Part shown: positions 1 to 8,400 of the stretch, piece after piece
Layout: the number at the start of each line of letters is the position of its first letter
How positions within the stretch are numbered: position 1 is the stretch's first letter
Assembly: GCF_003480435.1 (NCBI RefSeq)
Contig: NZ_QUJB01000001.1
Span: forward strand, 372,001 to 436,000
Length of the DNA stretch: 64,000 bases
From: Clostridium sp. AM30-24
GTDB taxonomy: Bacteria > Bacillota > Clostridia > Lachnospirales > Lachnospiraceae
Reading direction: 5' to 3'
Translations under genes and position numbers: made by a program
The notes under the pieces: model-generated
Databases searched by the model: none
What the model was told of the DNA's origin: nothing
The model's input: only the letters and a program-made list of their open reading frames with translations

Positions 1-237
1 TTAAAATTGAGAAATATTTCCAATCTTGATACATTTTTCAAAGTCATCAATCAGTGTGACGGTGCTGTTGAGTTAAGTCTTCCGGAAGGCGGAAGCGTAA
101 ACTTAAAGTCCAAACTCAGCCAGTACTTCTCCATGGCTACCGTTTTTTCCAACGGAAACATCAAGGAGTTAAGCCTTACCACACACAACGATGCGGATTC
201 CAAGCGTCTGATCCAGTACATGGTTCAGGGCTGCTGA
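1..237 (+). CDS. Small hypothetical protein, 5' end outside window
   Basis: The reading frame is already open at base 1 (codons Leu-Lys-Leu-Arg-Asn) and ends with TGA at 235-237. The start codon probably lies just before the window, because the only in-window start candidate is a TTG at 7 with no ribosome binding site visible. About 79 residues are seen. The protein is soluble, has no signal peptide or membrane segment, and looks like a mixed alpha/beta small domain (a VELSLPEGG strand-turn, then a Lys/Ser/Gln helix). I do not recognise a function. It converges on the AlaX-like gene, with 5 bp between the stops. Confidence 0.6.
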   Translation, partial: LKLRNISNLDTFFKVINQCDGAVELSLPEGGSVNLKSKLSQYFSMATVFSNGNIKELSLTTHNDADSKRLIQYMVQGC

Positions 238-242
238 TCCAT

Positions 243-1409
243 TTAAGCCATAACAAACCCTTTACCGGCCAGATTGGAGAGCAGTTCTTCCTTCTTTGCG
301 AAGAAGGTTCCCTGTGCCATCTGGCTGCTTCCCCCGCCTCTCCCGGAGAGTTCCCCATTTAATTCCTTCGAGAGAGCGCGCATGTCCTCGCTCTGGCTCC
401 CCAGAACATAAGAGAATCCCCCATTCACACTTTCTGACAGGGCGAGGACAATTTTCCCCTTCTTCTCTTCCAATGCAAAGTTCACAAAGTGGCGGAGCTC
501 CGTCATATCGTAACCATCTCTCAGCCAGCAGATCTTATCATTTCCATCCTTTAACTGATCCGCCTCAATCTTCATGAGTTTTCTTGACATTTCAGATAAT
601 TTTGCCTGTGTCATCATCAGCTCATTTTTCATTTTATCTACGGCATCTGCAGTCTTTCCGGCCTTGGCAGATAACAGAACCGAAATCTTCTGAAGCTCGT
701 CCCGCTTCTTCTCATAATCCATGACCGCCTTTTCACCGCAGAGCAGCGAGATCCTCACACCGCCCTTGTAATGGATTATTGATAAAAATTTCACCAGTCC
801 GATCTCGCCCGTTGTCTTTACATGCGTTCCACAGCACGCGCAGGTGTCCCCGCCCGGAATCCTGACGATGCGGATCTCACCGGAAAGTTCCTTTTTGCTC
901 CGGTAATCAATCTTTTCCAGTTCCTCGGCGGACGGAAATCCCGCATAGACCTCACGGTTCTCCCAGATGATCCTGTTTGCTCTTTTCTCGATCTCCAGAA
1001 GCTCCTCCCACTCCAACAGTCCATTCAGGTCAATGGTGATCTCCTCCGATCCCATATGAAAACCGACGTTATCGTAACCATACTTCGCATGGATCAGTCC
1101 GGAGACAAGATGCTCGCCGGAATGTCCCTGCATATTCCGAAATCTTCTCTCCCAGTCGATCTCGCCAGTCACGGTCTCACCGACGGTAAGCGGTGCGTCC
1201 GTATAGTGGATGATCTCGCCCTTTACCTCATGGACCGCCGTCACATTGACGCCGCCGAGTACACCCGTATCGTAAGGCTGTCCGCCTCCCTCCGGAAAAA
1301 ACGCTGTCTGATCCAGAACTACCTCATATCCCTTTTTTCCATCCGTACAGGAAAGGACCTTTGCCTCGAATGTGCGGATATATGCTGAATCATAATATAA
1401 TTTTTTCAT
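243..1409 (-). CDS. AlaX-type alanyl-tRNA editing protein with DHHA1 domain
   Basis: A predicted trans-editing hydrolase that removes Ser or Gly mischarged onto tRNA-Ala in the cytoplasm. The 388-aa protein has the AlaRS-type N-terminal beta domain (FFPEGGGQP near residues 38-46). It carries both halves of the zinc-binding editing site, HSGEH near residue 97 and CCGTH near residue 193. The C-terminal third is a DHHA1-like domain ending in the Gly-rich GRGGGSSQMAQG motif. This is the long AlaX architecture, so it resembles the editing and C-Ala parts of AlaRS without the synthetase core. The start is supported by GAGGAG upstream of ATG at 1409. A good promoter lies about 170 bp upstream. Family assignment is secure; the exact tRNA substrate is inferred. 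Confidence 0.9.
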   Translation of the reverse strand: MKKLYYDSAYIRTFEAKVLSCTDGKKGYEVVLDQTAFFPEGGGQPYDTGVLGGVNVTAVHEVKGEIIHYTDAPLTVGETVTGEIDWERRFRNMQGHSGEHLVSGLIHAKYGYDNVGFHMGSEEITIDLNGLLEWEELLEIEKRANRIIWENREVYAGFPSAEELEKIDYRSKKELSGEIRIVRIPGGDTCACCGTHVKTTGEIGLVKFLSIIHYKGGVRISLLCGEKAVMDYEKKRDELQKISVLLSAKAGKTADAVDKMKNELMMTQAKLSEMSRKLMKIEADQLKDGNDKICWLRDGYDMTELRHFVNFALEEKKGKIVLALSESVNGGFSYVLGSQSEDMRALSKELNGELSGRGGGSSQMAQGTFFAKKEELLSNLAGKGFVMA

Positions 1410-1577
1410 AACTGTCTTTCTCCTCTTTGTCTCTCAATTTCCCCGGATCTTCTGGAAATCATCAAGCCTGACTGACAGTTTTTTCCGTCCTGTCATATCC
1501 TGTCTGCTCCTTTCCGGATCCGTACTCCCAGAACCATCTGCTGCGGTCCCTGCTGCCGGACGTCCCAGTGTATCTTG
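1410..1577. other. 5' leader of the AlaX-like gene, no gene seen
   Basis: This is the transcribed leader between the predicted promoter at 1578-1606 and the start at 1409. I see no T-box motif, riboswitch core or credible small ORF in it. The rest of the 1410-1713 gap is the promoter and a hairpin element. Confidence 0.4.
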
Positions 1578-1606
1578 ATTTTACCATCTCGCTTCCCATA
1601 TGACAA
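1578..1606 (-). promoter_or_regulatory. Sigma-A-type promoter for the AlaX-like gene
   Basis: On the minus strand: -35 TTGTCA (1601-1606), 17-bp spacer, -10 TAAAAT (1578-1583) preceded by TGG (extended -10). This is close to consensus with ideal spacing. Confidence 0.65.
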
Positions 1607-1609
1607 GAT

Positions 1610-1653
1610 GGGGATTTCGCCGATGTTTCTCACTCGAAATCGCCAAAATCCCC
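1610..1653. repeat. Intergenic hairpin element (GGGATTTcGCCGAT type)
   Basis: GGGGATTT (1610-1617) pairs with AAATCCCC (1646-1653). An inner CGAT/ATCG stem and two mismatches follow, with a 14-nt loop. The core GATTT(T)GCCGAT recurs in perfect form at 3404-3443 and in a related form at 51919-51963. No T-tract follows on either strand, so it is not a simple terminator. It abuts the -35 box of the AlaX-like gene. Confidence 0.5.
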
Positions 1654-1713
1654 ACCCATTACTGTGTCATATAAACTTTCAGTTCAAAAAATCTCTGTCT
1701 GCGAAAAGGGATG

Positions 1714-2505
1714 TTATGACACCCATGCACCGTCCCCGTTCACATGATACCCGTCCGGAGTAACTGTGTTGACATAGAGCGTGCCGGTCTTGTCCGCACA
1801 ATACCAGATGCCTCCGACCTCAAACCAGCCGGTCTTTGCATAACCGTCGGCATCCAGATAGCTCCAGTTGCCACCAGTCTTTTTCCATTCGTTCACATGC
1901 CACTTGCCGTCGTCCTCAAGGTACCACCAGCCATTCGTATCCTGATACCATCCGCTTGCGACAGAAGAATCGCGCAGACGTTTTGCTTTCTTTTTTGACT
2001 TTTTCTCAAGCTCCGCTGCTTCCGCCTCGATTGCCTCCTGTTTCGCCTTCGCACTTTCTCCCGGCGTACTGAATGCCGGGAATTTCAGATAGATCCGCAC
2101 ACCCCGGACTCCGTCTTCTTCGAGATCATCTTTTCTCAGCCATTCGCACTTTTCGTAGGTACACTCCAGACCGCGCAGCTGGATCTTCTCGACGGTCTCC
2201 TTCGAAAGCTTGTAACCACTGTCATAATAAAGATCGATCATGAGCTCCGGTGTGTCCATCCGGTCCCATCTGACCCGGTCATTTACATAATCGTAAGAAT
2301 GGATCGTATATTTTTCCGCAGACGTAGTGATCTCCGGAAGCGTATCATCCAGAAACTGTCCCGGCTTTGCCGCCTCCCCCTCAAGATAAAGGGAAATTTT
2401 CTGGATCCGCCCGGCTGCCGATGCAGGGAAAACGCTGATCCCTGCGCAGAGGAGTATCCCCGCAATAAAACCTGCTTGTCTGAGCTTTCGCTGATTCTTT
2501 TTCAT
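1714..2505 (-). CDS. Secreted cell-wall-binding repeat protein
   Basis: A predicted exported, wall-attached protein of 263 aa. The start is placed at the Met whose codon is 2503-2505, because AAGGAGGAACAGGTCAGT precedes it; a longer frame starting at 2577 lacks a ribosome binding site. Residues 1-31 are a signal peptide (Lys/Arg-rich start, hydrophobic core, ASA-type cleavage site). The middle is a beta-rich domain of about 110 residues with a DSGYKLSK motif. It also occurs in the 332-aa protein at 4413-5411, making the two paralogues. After a Glu/Lys-rich linker come choline-binding-like repeats (WYQDTNGWWYLEDDGKW, WSYLDADGYAKTGWF, WYCADKTGTLY) that would hold the protein on the cell wall. 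Ligand unknown. Confidence 0.8.
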   Translation of the reverse strand: MKKNQRKLRQAGFIAGILLCAGISVFPASAAGRIQKISLYLEGEAAKPGQFLDDTLPEITTSAEKYTIHSYDYVNDRVRWDRMDTPELMIDLYYDSGYKLSKETVEKIQLRGLECTYEKCEWLRKDDLEEDGVRGVRIYLKFPAFSTPGESAKAKQEAIEAEAAELEKKSKKKAKRLRDSSVASGWYQDTNGWWYLEDDGKWHVNEWKKTGGNWSYLDADGYAKTGWFEVGGIWYCADKTGTLYVNTVTPDGYHVNGDGAWVS

Positions 2506-2733
2506 ACTGACCTGTTCCTCCTTAATTTTATCTCGATCAGATAAATCCCACAGCCCTTTAAGGCGGCGAGAATTCATATATTGTGAGTTCGATCCGGACC
2601 ATGGTCCTGAATTTTCGCCGCATTCGGAAATGTCCCTTGCACGGCAATAGAAAATTTCTGCTGATATTCGTTAAATCCTGACATGCCCTCCTGCATATAC
2701 TGAAAGTGTAAAGATATTTCCGGAGGAAATAAC

Positions 2734-2988
2734 ATGAGTGATTTAGCTGCTACAAACTGTGGATGTGGATGTGACAGCCCGGCACCGGGCTGCGGCGGAT
2801 GCGGATGCGGAAACAACTCTCTTTGGATCATCCTGCTTCTCTGCTGCTGCGGCGGTTGGGGACATAACGGCTGCGGAAATAGCTGTGGAAATGGATGCGG
2901 ATGTGACAACAGCTGTCTCTGGATCATCCTGCTCCTCTGCTGCTGCGGCGGTTGGGGCAATGGAAACGGATGCGGCTTTGGCTGCTGA
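2734..2988 (+). CDS. Small Cys/Gly-rich protein with duplicated hydrophobic segment
   Basis: An 84-aa protein with 19 Cys and 22 Gly. Start supported by GGAGGAAATAAC before the ATG at 2734. Residues 30-43 and 62-75 are identical (LWIILLLCCCGGWG), 32 residues apart, each preceded by a CGCG-type Cys/Gly stretch. It is therefore an internal tandem duplication of [CG-rich, hydrophobic, CCCGG]. Similar proteins in Lachnospiraceae carry the uninformative database name 'chorion class high-cysteine protein'; that is recalled, not checked. The two hydrophobic segments are short for membrane spans. Possible roles are metal binding, lipid or membrane association, or a cross-linked coat material. Function unknown. 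A GC-rich hairpin follows. Confidence 0.75.
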   Translation: MSDLAATNCGCGCDSPAPGCGGCGCGNNSLWIILLLCCCGGWGHNGCGNSCGNGCGCDNSCLWIILLLCCCGGWGNGNGCGFGC

Positions 2989-3015
2989 TTCTTTTGCAGT
3001 CTCATCTCTTTCACG

Positions 3016-3036
3016 GGGCGGGAGATCTTCCCGCCC
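3016..3036 (+). terminator. Hairpin after the Cys-rich gene
   Basis: GGGCGGGA (3016-3023) pairs with TCCCGCCC just downstream around a GATCT loop, followed by TCCTGTT. The stem is strong but the T-run is weak. Confidence 0.5.
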
Positions 3037-3358
3037 TCCTGTTAAGATTCGCCCAATATTTCCTAACCATGCCTCCGCGGCACCTTCACTCCTTCTCTGT
3101 TCCATCCGCTTTTTCCCGTCGGATGGTTTTCCTCCACACGTTTCTGCTCATCCATCATCTTCTTTCTCTCACATTCCTCATCGATCTCATACACACTGTT
3201 TCCATCTATGACAAGTCTTCCCATTTTCTTCCATCCGGATTCCGTCCGCAGCTGCATCATTTCTTTCCATCTGCGTCTTTTTACTGTTATTTTATTCTGG
3301 AACTTCTTTCACTGTGAACCCGGAGAGGCAGTGCTTTCGCAGTTACTTTTCACGGGTA

Positions 3359-3483
3359 GGAATTTTCTGAACTGAAAATTCCGTATGATACCGTTGTGGT
3401 CGCGGATTTTGCCGATTTGGAATGCGAAGCATCGGCAAAATCCTGTTACAGTACGCAGGCATGGAGTGACCGTGTACTGTAAC
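3359..3483. repeat. Composite element of three consecutive perfect inverted repeats
   Basis: Three perfect stems lie head to tail in the 2989-3569 gap. GGAATTTTC (3359-3367) pairs with GAAAATTCC (3374-3382). GGATTTTGCCGAT (3404-3416) pairs with ATCGGCAAAATCC (3431-3443). GTTACAGTAC (3445-3454) pairs with GTACTGTAAC (3474-3483). No T-tracts follow. Related modules occur at 1610-1653 and 51891-51963. I see no credible gene in the rest of the gap (3037-3358, 3484-3569). Confidence 0.6.
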
Positions 3484-3569
3484 CTTTCGCATTCCTCTTT
3501 CATCCGGATTTTCCCGTCATGAGCCGGAACTTCCTCTCATATATTTTCACATACAGGAGGTCCACAAGT

Positions 3570-4004
3570 ATGAGTGAAAAAGAATTAAAACTGACCGATC
3601 TCGACTACGCTACCGGTGATCATCATCTCCAGATGGTGAAAGCCGCACTCCCCTACCTCGACATCGGCAGGCAGAGAAATCTTTCCATGTTCGTAAAAGC
3701 CGAAGAGCTTCTGCGGACCATGGAATTTTTCCGGGACAACGAGGACGGCATGATGAAGATCTGTGCGCTCGATGCGGAACACACTTCTCCGCGATCCATG
3801 CTCTCAGCCGTCCGCCCCTACGCAAACCATCAGGAGCAGGAGATGATCGATATGATGACCCGGTTCTTAGAGACCCGGAAAGGCGCCGCAAATGCCGGAG
3901 TCACACCGGATCAGCTTCTCGCGCTTCTGCCGCCGGATGTAAAAAATCAGTTTGAGACCCTGCAGATGGTGATCCAGAGCTTCGCGCCGGGAGGTTCCGC
4001 ATGA
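3570..4004 (+). CDS. Conserved hypothetical protein, first of a coupled pair
   Basis: A 144-aa soluble protein with no signal peptide or membrane span. The start is chosen at ATG 3570 because AGGAGGTCCACAAGT sits just upstream; an in-frame upstream ATG at 3519 has no ribosome binding site. The sequence is predicted to be mostly helical (ATGDHHLQMVKAALPYLDIG, then VKAEELLRTMEFF) and ends in a LLPPDVKNQFETLQMVIQSF segment. I do not recognise the family beyond an impression that this pair is conserved in Lachnospiraceae. It overlaps the next gene by ATGA, so the two products are probably translated together and may interact. Confidence 0.7.
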   Translation: MSEKELKLTDLDYATGDHHLQMVKAALPYLDIGRQRNLSMFVKAEELLRTMEFFRDNEDGMMKICALDAEHTSPRSMLSAVRPYANHQEQEMIDMMTRFLETRKGAANAGVTPDQLLALLPPDVKNQFETLQMVIQSFAPGGSA

Positions 4005-4276
4005 ACAACTCCACATGGAAATCCGACCCGAGACTTCACGCCATGGACGCCTCGAAGATCGCGCTTCTCGCATCCTTTGCGGATGAGCTTGCAAGCACCC
4101 CCGAAAATGAGAGGATGCGTGCGTTTCTCAACCTGAATCAGAAGCTGCAGAAAGAGTCCATCTCCTTTTCGGCAGACGAAAAAGAACTTCTCTTTGATGT
4201 CCTGTGTGAATCCCTCTCCCCGCCGGAGCGTCAGAAAGCCGAAATGATCCGCCGCCTCGCCGGGCGGCTGAGGTAA
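4001..4276 (+). CDS. Conserved hypothetical protein, second of a coupled pair
   Basis: A 91-aa protein whose ATG overlaps the previous stop (ATGA at 4001-4004), with GGGAGG about 6-10 nt upstream inside the previous gene. It is highly charged and helical (IALLASFADELASTPENERM, NLNQKLQKESISF), ends in PPERQKAEMIRRLAGRLR, and has no signal peptide or membrane segment. Function unknown. Translational coupling suggests a 1:1 partnership with the upstream product. A strong hairpin terminator follows within 15 bp and ends the pair. Confidence 0.7.
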   Translation: MNNSTWKSDPRLHAMDASKIALLASFADELASTPENERMRAFLNLNQKLQKESISFSADEKELLFDVLCESLSPPERQKAEMIRRLAGRLR

Positions 4277-4289
4277 CAAGTGAACAAAA

Positions 4290-4332
4290 GCGGCTGGGAC
4301 GACATGTCATATGAGCATGTCTTCCCAGCCGC
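4290..4332. terminator. Bidirectional intrinsic terminator
   Basis: A 10-bp stem, GCGGCTGGGA (4290-4299) with TCCCAGCCGC (4323-4332), is extended by GACATG/CATGTC across a single mismatch, with a 9-nt loop. Plus-strand transcripts then read CATTTTCTC; minus-strand transcripts read TTTTGTTC. It ends the small gene pair and can also end the 26-kb surface/ATPase operon arriving from the right. Confidence 0.85.
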
Positions 4333-4412
4333 CATTTTCTCTGCTGCCGCACATCCGTGAAAAAATTTCATGCCGCTCTGAAACCGGTCATGAGTCTTCC
4401 CGGATCACATGC

Positions 4413-5411
4413 TCAGGAGATCCAGACTCCGGCTTCCCGGTCGGAACCATTTCCAAAACGATACGTCTTTCCGTCGATCGTTCTCTCTCCGGTTACCATC
4501 GCACCGGATTCATCGAGATAATACCAGGTTCCATCCGGAGACTGGTACCAGCCGGTCACCATGTAGCCGTCCGCATCAAACCGGTACCAGCTTCCGCCGA
4601 TCTCCTTCCACTGGTTCTGACACCAAGAAGTCCCTCTGGCATTCATCACATAACGCCACTTTCCGGTTTTGTCTTCCTCGATCCACGCACCTGAAAATGC
4701 CTGATCTTTCGGAGTACCTCCATCTTGTGATGTGAATCTGGTTCCGGTATAGACGATCCCGGGTCCGGCAACCGCTTTACTCTTCTTTCCATCGCTGTTT
4801 TCTGCTGTCACAAAGAAGGTGTAGAGCTTTCCTTCCTTCATCTGACCGGAAAAATCGATCGTATTTCCACGTTTTACCGTCTCACTCGTTCTCTTTTTTC
4901 CATTCTCATAAAGGGTTACATGATAGGAAACCGCCTTATATGCCTGACTCCACTTTGCTGTCCCGGTACCACTCCAGTCCGGATCCAGAGGAACCCCGAT
5001 CTTTTTATTCATCGGGATCATGTCCACATAGAGCCAGACCTCTTCATTCCCCTCGTATTCTCTCGATACAAAGCGATAGACATCGGACCCTTTGAGGTCG
5101 AAATAGGAGCTTCCCTTTTTCCGGAACTCATACCCGCTGTCCGCAACAAGCCCGATCTGGACACGTGCGCAGTAGGAAGAATTCCAGTTGTCAACATCCG
5201 CCCCGTTGATGACCTCGCAGCCGGTAACTGTGTAGCCTTTTCCCATATTTGTGACCTTGACCTCCCCGGTCTTTGTCAGTTGGGATTCCAGCTTCAGTTT
5301 CACCCGCTCGATCTTCACGGGATCTCCCTCTGCCGCCCACGCGCCTGACGAAAACGTCAGGCACATGAGGAGCGACAGAAAGAATACTTTCCAGCTTTTT
5401 TTCTGTTTCAT
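4413..5411 (-). CDS. Secreted cell-wall-binding protein, last gene of the surface/ATPase operon
   Basis: A 332-aa exported protein with a signal peptide (Lys-rich start, FFLSLLMCLTF core, SGAWA-A cleavage near residue 27). A beta domain related to that of the 1714-2505 protein follows (DSGYEFRKK motif). Next comes an Fn3-like segment (AYKAVSYHVTLYENGKK ... LYTFFVTAENSDGKK), then choline-binding-like wall repeats (GTSWCQNQWKEIGGSWYRF, DGTWYYLDESGAMVTG, KTYRFGNG). The start has GGGAGGAAATAAGATTCC upstream; this SD lies in the last codons of the 3566-aa gene, only 6 bp away. The protein is thus cotranscribed with the F1-like system and is probably its peptidoglycan-facing anchor or adaptor (inference). 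Confidence 0.85.
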   Translation of the reverse strand: MKQKKSWKVFFLSLLMCLTFSSGAWAAEGDPVKIERVKLKLESQLTKTGEVKVTNMGKGYTVTGCEVINGADVDNWNSSYCARVQIGLVADSGYEFRKKGSSYFDLKGSDVYRFVSREYEGNEEVWLYVDMIPMNKKIGVPLDPDWSGTGTAKWSQAYKAVSYHVTLYENGKKRTSETVKRGNTIDFSGQMKEGKLYTFFVTAENSDGKKSKAVAGPGIVYTGTRFTSQDGGTPKDQAFSGAWIEEDKTGKWRYVMNARGTSWCQNQWKEIGGSWYRFDADGYMVTGWYQSPDGTWYYLDESGAMVTGERTIDGKTYRFGNGSDREAGVWIS

Positions 5412-5417
5412 GGAATC

Positions 5418-8400
5418 TTATTTCCTCCCCTCTCTCTTTCTGAGCAGAAGACCAAGGGATAAGAGAATTCCCATCGCAGAGAACGCACCGAAGATCATGA
5501 TTCCGTATTTCTTGTCTTCCACGAAATCGTTGCTCTTTAACTGTGCCTGATCGGCGATCAGTCCCTGAGATGCCATCTCCTTCACCTTGTCGTCCACACT
5601 TGTAAGATCACTGCTCTTTTGAGACAGGTAATCTTTCGCTGTGTAGACCTTGTAAGATCCGTCTGCCGGATTATAGACAGTGATCAGTTTCCTTTCCGTC
5701 ACAGAGCCGGATGTCGGATCGGTGGTCATTCCATCGGCTGCTTCCGCAGATGTTCCGTCGAAGGAGGCCTCAGAAGCCTGTTGTCCGGAAGCTTCAGAAG
5801 AATTTCCAGCGGACTCTCCGGCCTGTTCTCCGTCAGTCTGAGCTGCCGCGTCTGCTGCCTTTCCGGCTTCATCCGCGGAACCTTCTGCAGATGTTCCGGA
5901 GGTCGTATCCTCAGAGGCAGCATTCGAATCTGCATCTTCAAAATCATTCTCCGATCCTGCAGAGTCGGAAGCTGCTGCACCGGAATTGTCCGTATTGCCG
6001 GTCTCTGCGTCATCTGCACGGTTCTCCGGCAGCGCGTTCTGTGCTTTGTCTGATCCGTCTGCAGTCTTCTCTGCGTCTTCCTTCTGCACTGTCAGGGATT
6101 CTGCATTCTGAGCTGCATTCTTCATCTGAGTATCGGCTGCACCGGATTGCTTCGCTGCATCCGTGCTCTCTGATGCATCTTTGCTCTTCGCATCGGCCGC
6201 ATCGGCTTTCACATCGTCCTTCGCCTTTCCGAAGAGACTCCTGATCTTATCCACGATACTGCTGTTTCCGGATTTCTCCTTCTCAGCCGCGCTCTCAGAT
6301 ACAGCGGCTTTCTCTTTTCCGCCATCCTTTTTGTCAGTCGTCTTCTTCTCGGAATCCGGCTTCTCGGAAGCTTTTACATCCTTTTCAAAAGTATCCGCCT
6401 CACGATCCTTCACCGATGTTCCGGAAACAGTATTTTTCTCCGTATTGTCGGAGGTCCTTCCGTTTCTGTCTGTCGTTTCCGTCTTGTCAGCCGTTCTGTC
6501 GTTTTCTCCGTTCTTTTCGGTCTTGTCAGGATCACCGGATGAGGATCCGTCTCCTCCTGCCTTTCCGGAAGAAACAGCCGCATCCCCGTCTCCGGAGGCG
6601 GTTCCCTTGTAGGAAAGGATATCGTCAAGACTTCCAAGTTTTCCGTTGCTTAAGTTCGTCATGAGGTTCACGGATGCCTGATATCCGGAATTGTTGATTC
6701 CGAACCAGCTTCCTAAGTAACTCTCGATATACTGACCCGCGTAATCCGCAAGCGTCAGATCCTCGCCGTTCTCCCAGGAATCCGCCTCCTCAAGCGTAAG
6801 CTCCGTTCCGGTCAGGAAGTTGAAGGCAAATACCTTTCCGTCCTCAAACCGGCCGATCGCGACATGGCTGCTGTCGTTCATATTATCAGCCAGCTCCACG
6901 ATCCCGCGGTTTGTGAAGCTCTCCGGAAGATGGATCGACTCATTTAAGTCATGAAGCATTCCATCGGTTCCGAGAACTGTCAGATACTGGCTGTCCTGAT
7001 ATGTATCTACGAGCACTGCCCCGTAGACAAGCTCCGGATCCGTCTCCAATCCGAACAGGGTTCCGTTCTTCACATAAGCGAGCCTGTCGAGGTCCTCCCC
7101 GTCGTAGTGGATGAACTGGTGGTAGACGGAAAGCTTCTTTCCATCGTATGTAAAGGTATGGACTGCCTTCGGTTCCTCCCACTGAATGTCAGAGAAATCG
7201 CAGTGCGATACGACGCTTCCGCTCTCCACATCCCAGACATCGCCGTTTAAGTCGAGCGCTTTTCCGTCGCGCAGGTTCAGGAAGCTTCCCGCGATCTGCT
7301 TTCCGGACGCACTCCGGATCCCGGAACCGGTCAGGTAATACTGATCCCCGTTCCATGCCATGACGGAGGACACAAGGTCCGTCGCCAGAACATCATAGGT
7401 CTGTGTAAATCCGAGTTCCGGTGCCGAGAGCGTTACGGTAAGCGGCGTACTGTAATTGTACGGCATCGTATAGATCCGGTCGGTCGTGTTGACACTTAAG
7501 ACTTCCCCGGATCCATCTGCAACCGTCATCGTCACTCCGACAACGTCGGGAGCGAGTTCAAACGTGATGGACGCCGGTCCCGAAGCGGATACCCAGAGGT
7601 ACTGCTCGTCGGTAAGATCCCGAAGTGACAACATCGAAGTCATCGCGCCTGTCGGGATCGGAACTCCCCAGAAGCCGTAGGAGCCATCCTCATAGTTGAT
7701 GAGGTTTGTCTGTGTCTGATCCGGATACGGGTAGAAGCTCTCCCCCGTCTTTACATACGGGAAATGTGCCGTATACGTATCATTCTTTCCAGGCTTCAGG
7801 TTCTTATAATCCCAGTAGCTGGAATTCAGGCTCAAAACATTCGTGTAGAACGCATTGGTACCAAACACATTCGCATCCGTAACAAAATACTGGTACGGAG
7901 CAACGGCTGCCGGATCATCGAATTTCGTCGGATCCTTCGCATTTGCATTCAGCTTAAGTTCCGCATACGGTTTTCCGCTTCCGGTGTAATCCTGGATCTT
8001 CGAACCGTTCTCGCCCCAGAGCGGTGTGCCGTTTAATTTCAGTCCGCCCCAGACAGCTGCCTTCGGAGCTGCTCCGTTCACGGTCCGGATCCCCTCATCG
8101 TCAAGAGTCCTTGTCGGTCTTAAATAAGTTGAATCCGTATCTGTGTACTCAGTCGTGTCCAGATAGAAAGTACCCCAGACGGTCGGTGTACTCGATCTGC
8201 CCGTCACGGTTACATCCGAAGTCAGAACGAGATTATTATAATTTTCGCTGCTCAGATAGTCATTTCCGTGGGCAACGACAGCACCCGTCGCATCTCTCTC
8301 CGGATTGCTGTAGGTGAGACGTCCGACAAAAGCGCCTGCCTGCTCAACAGATTTGACCGTTCCTCCGAAGATACCTTCCTTCACCATCGCGCGGTTGTAT

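Noticed and set aside
1610..1653. Terminator for either neighbouring gene
   Set aside because: The stem is not followed by a T-run on either strand and it touches the AlaX-like promoter.
2574..3211. ORFs in other frames across the Cys-rich gene
   Set aside because: They arise from GC-rich repeats of the 84-aa gene, which alone has a good ribosome binding site and a compact, duplicated design.
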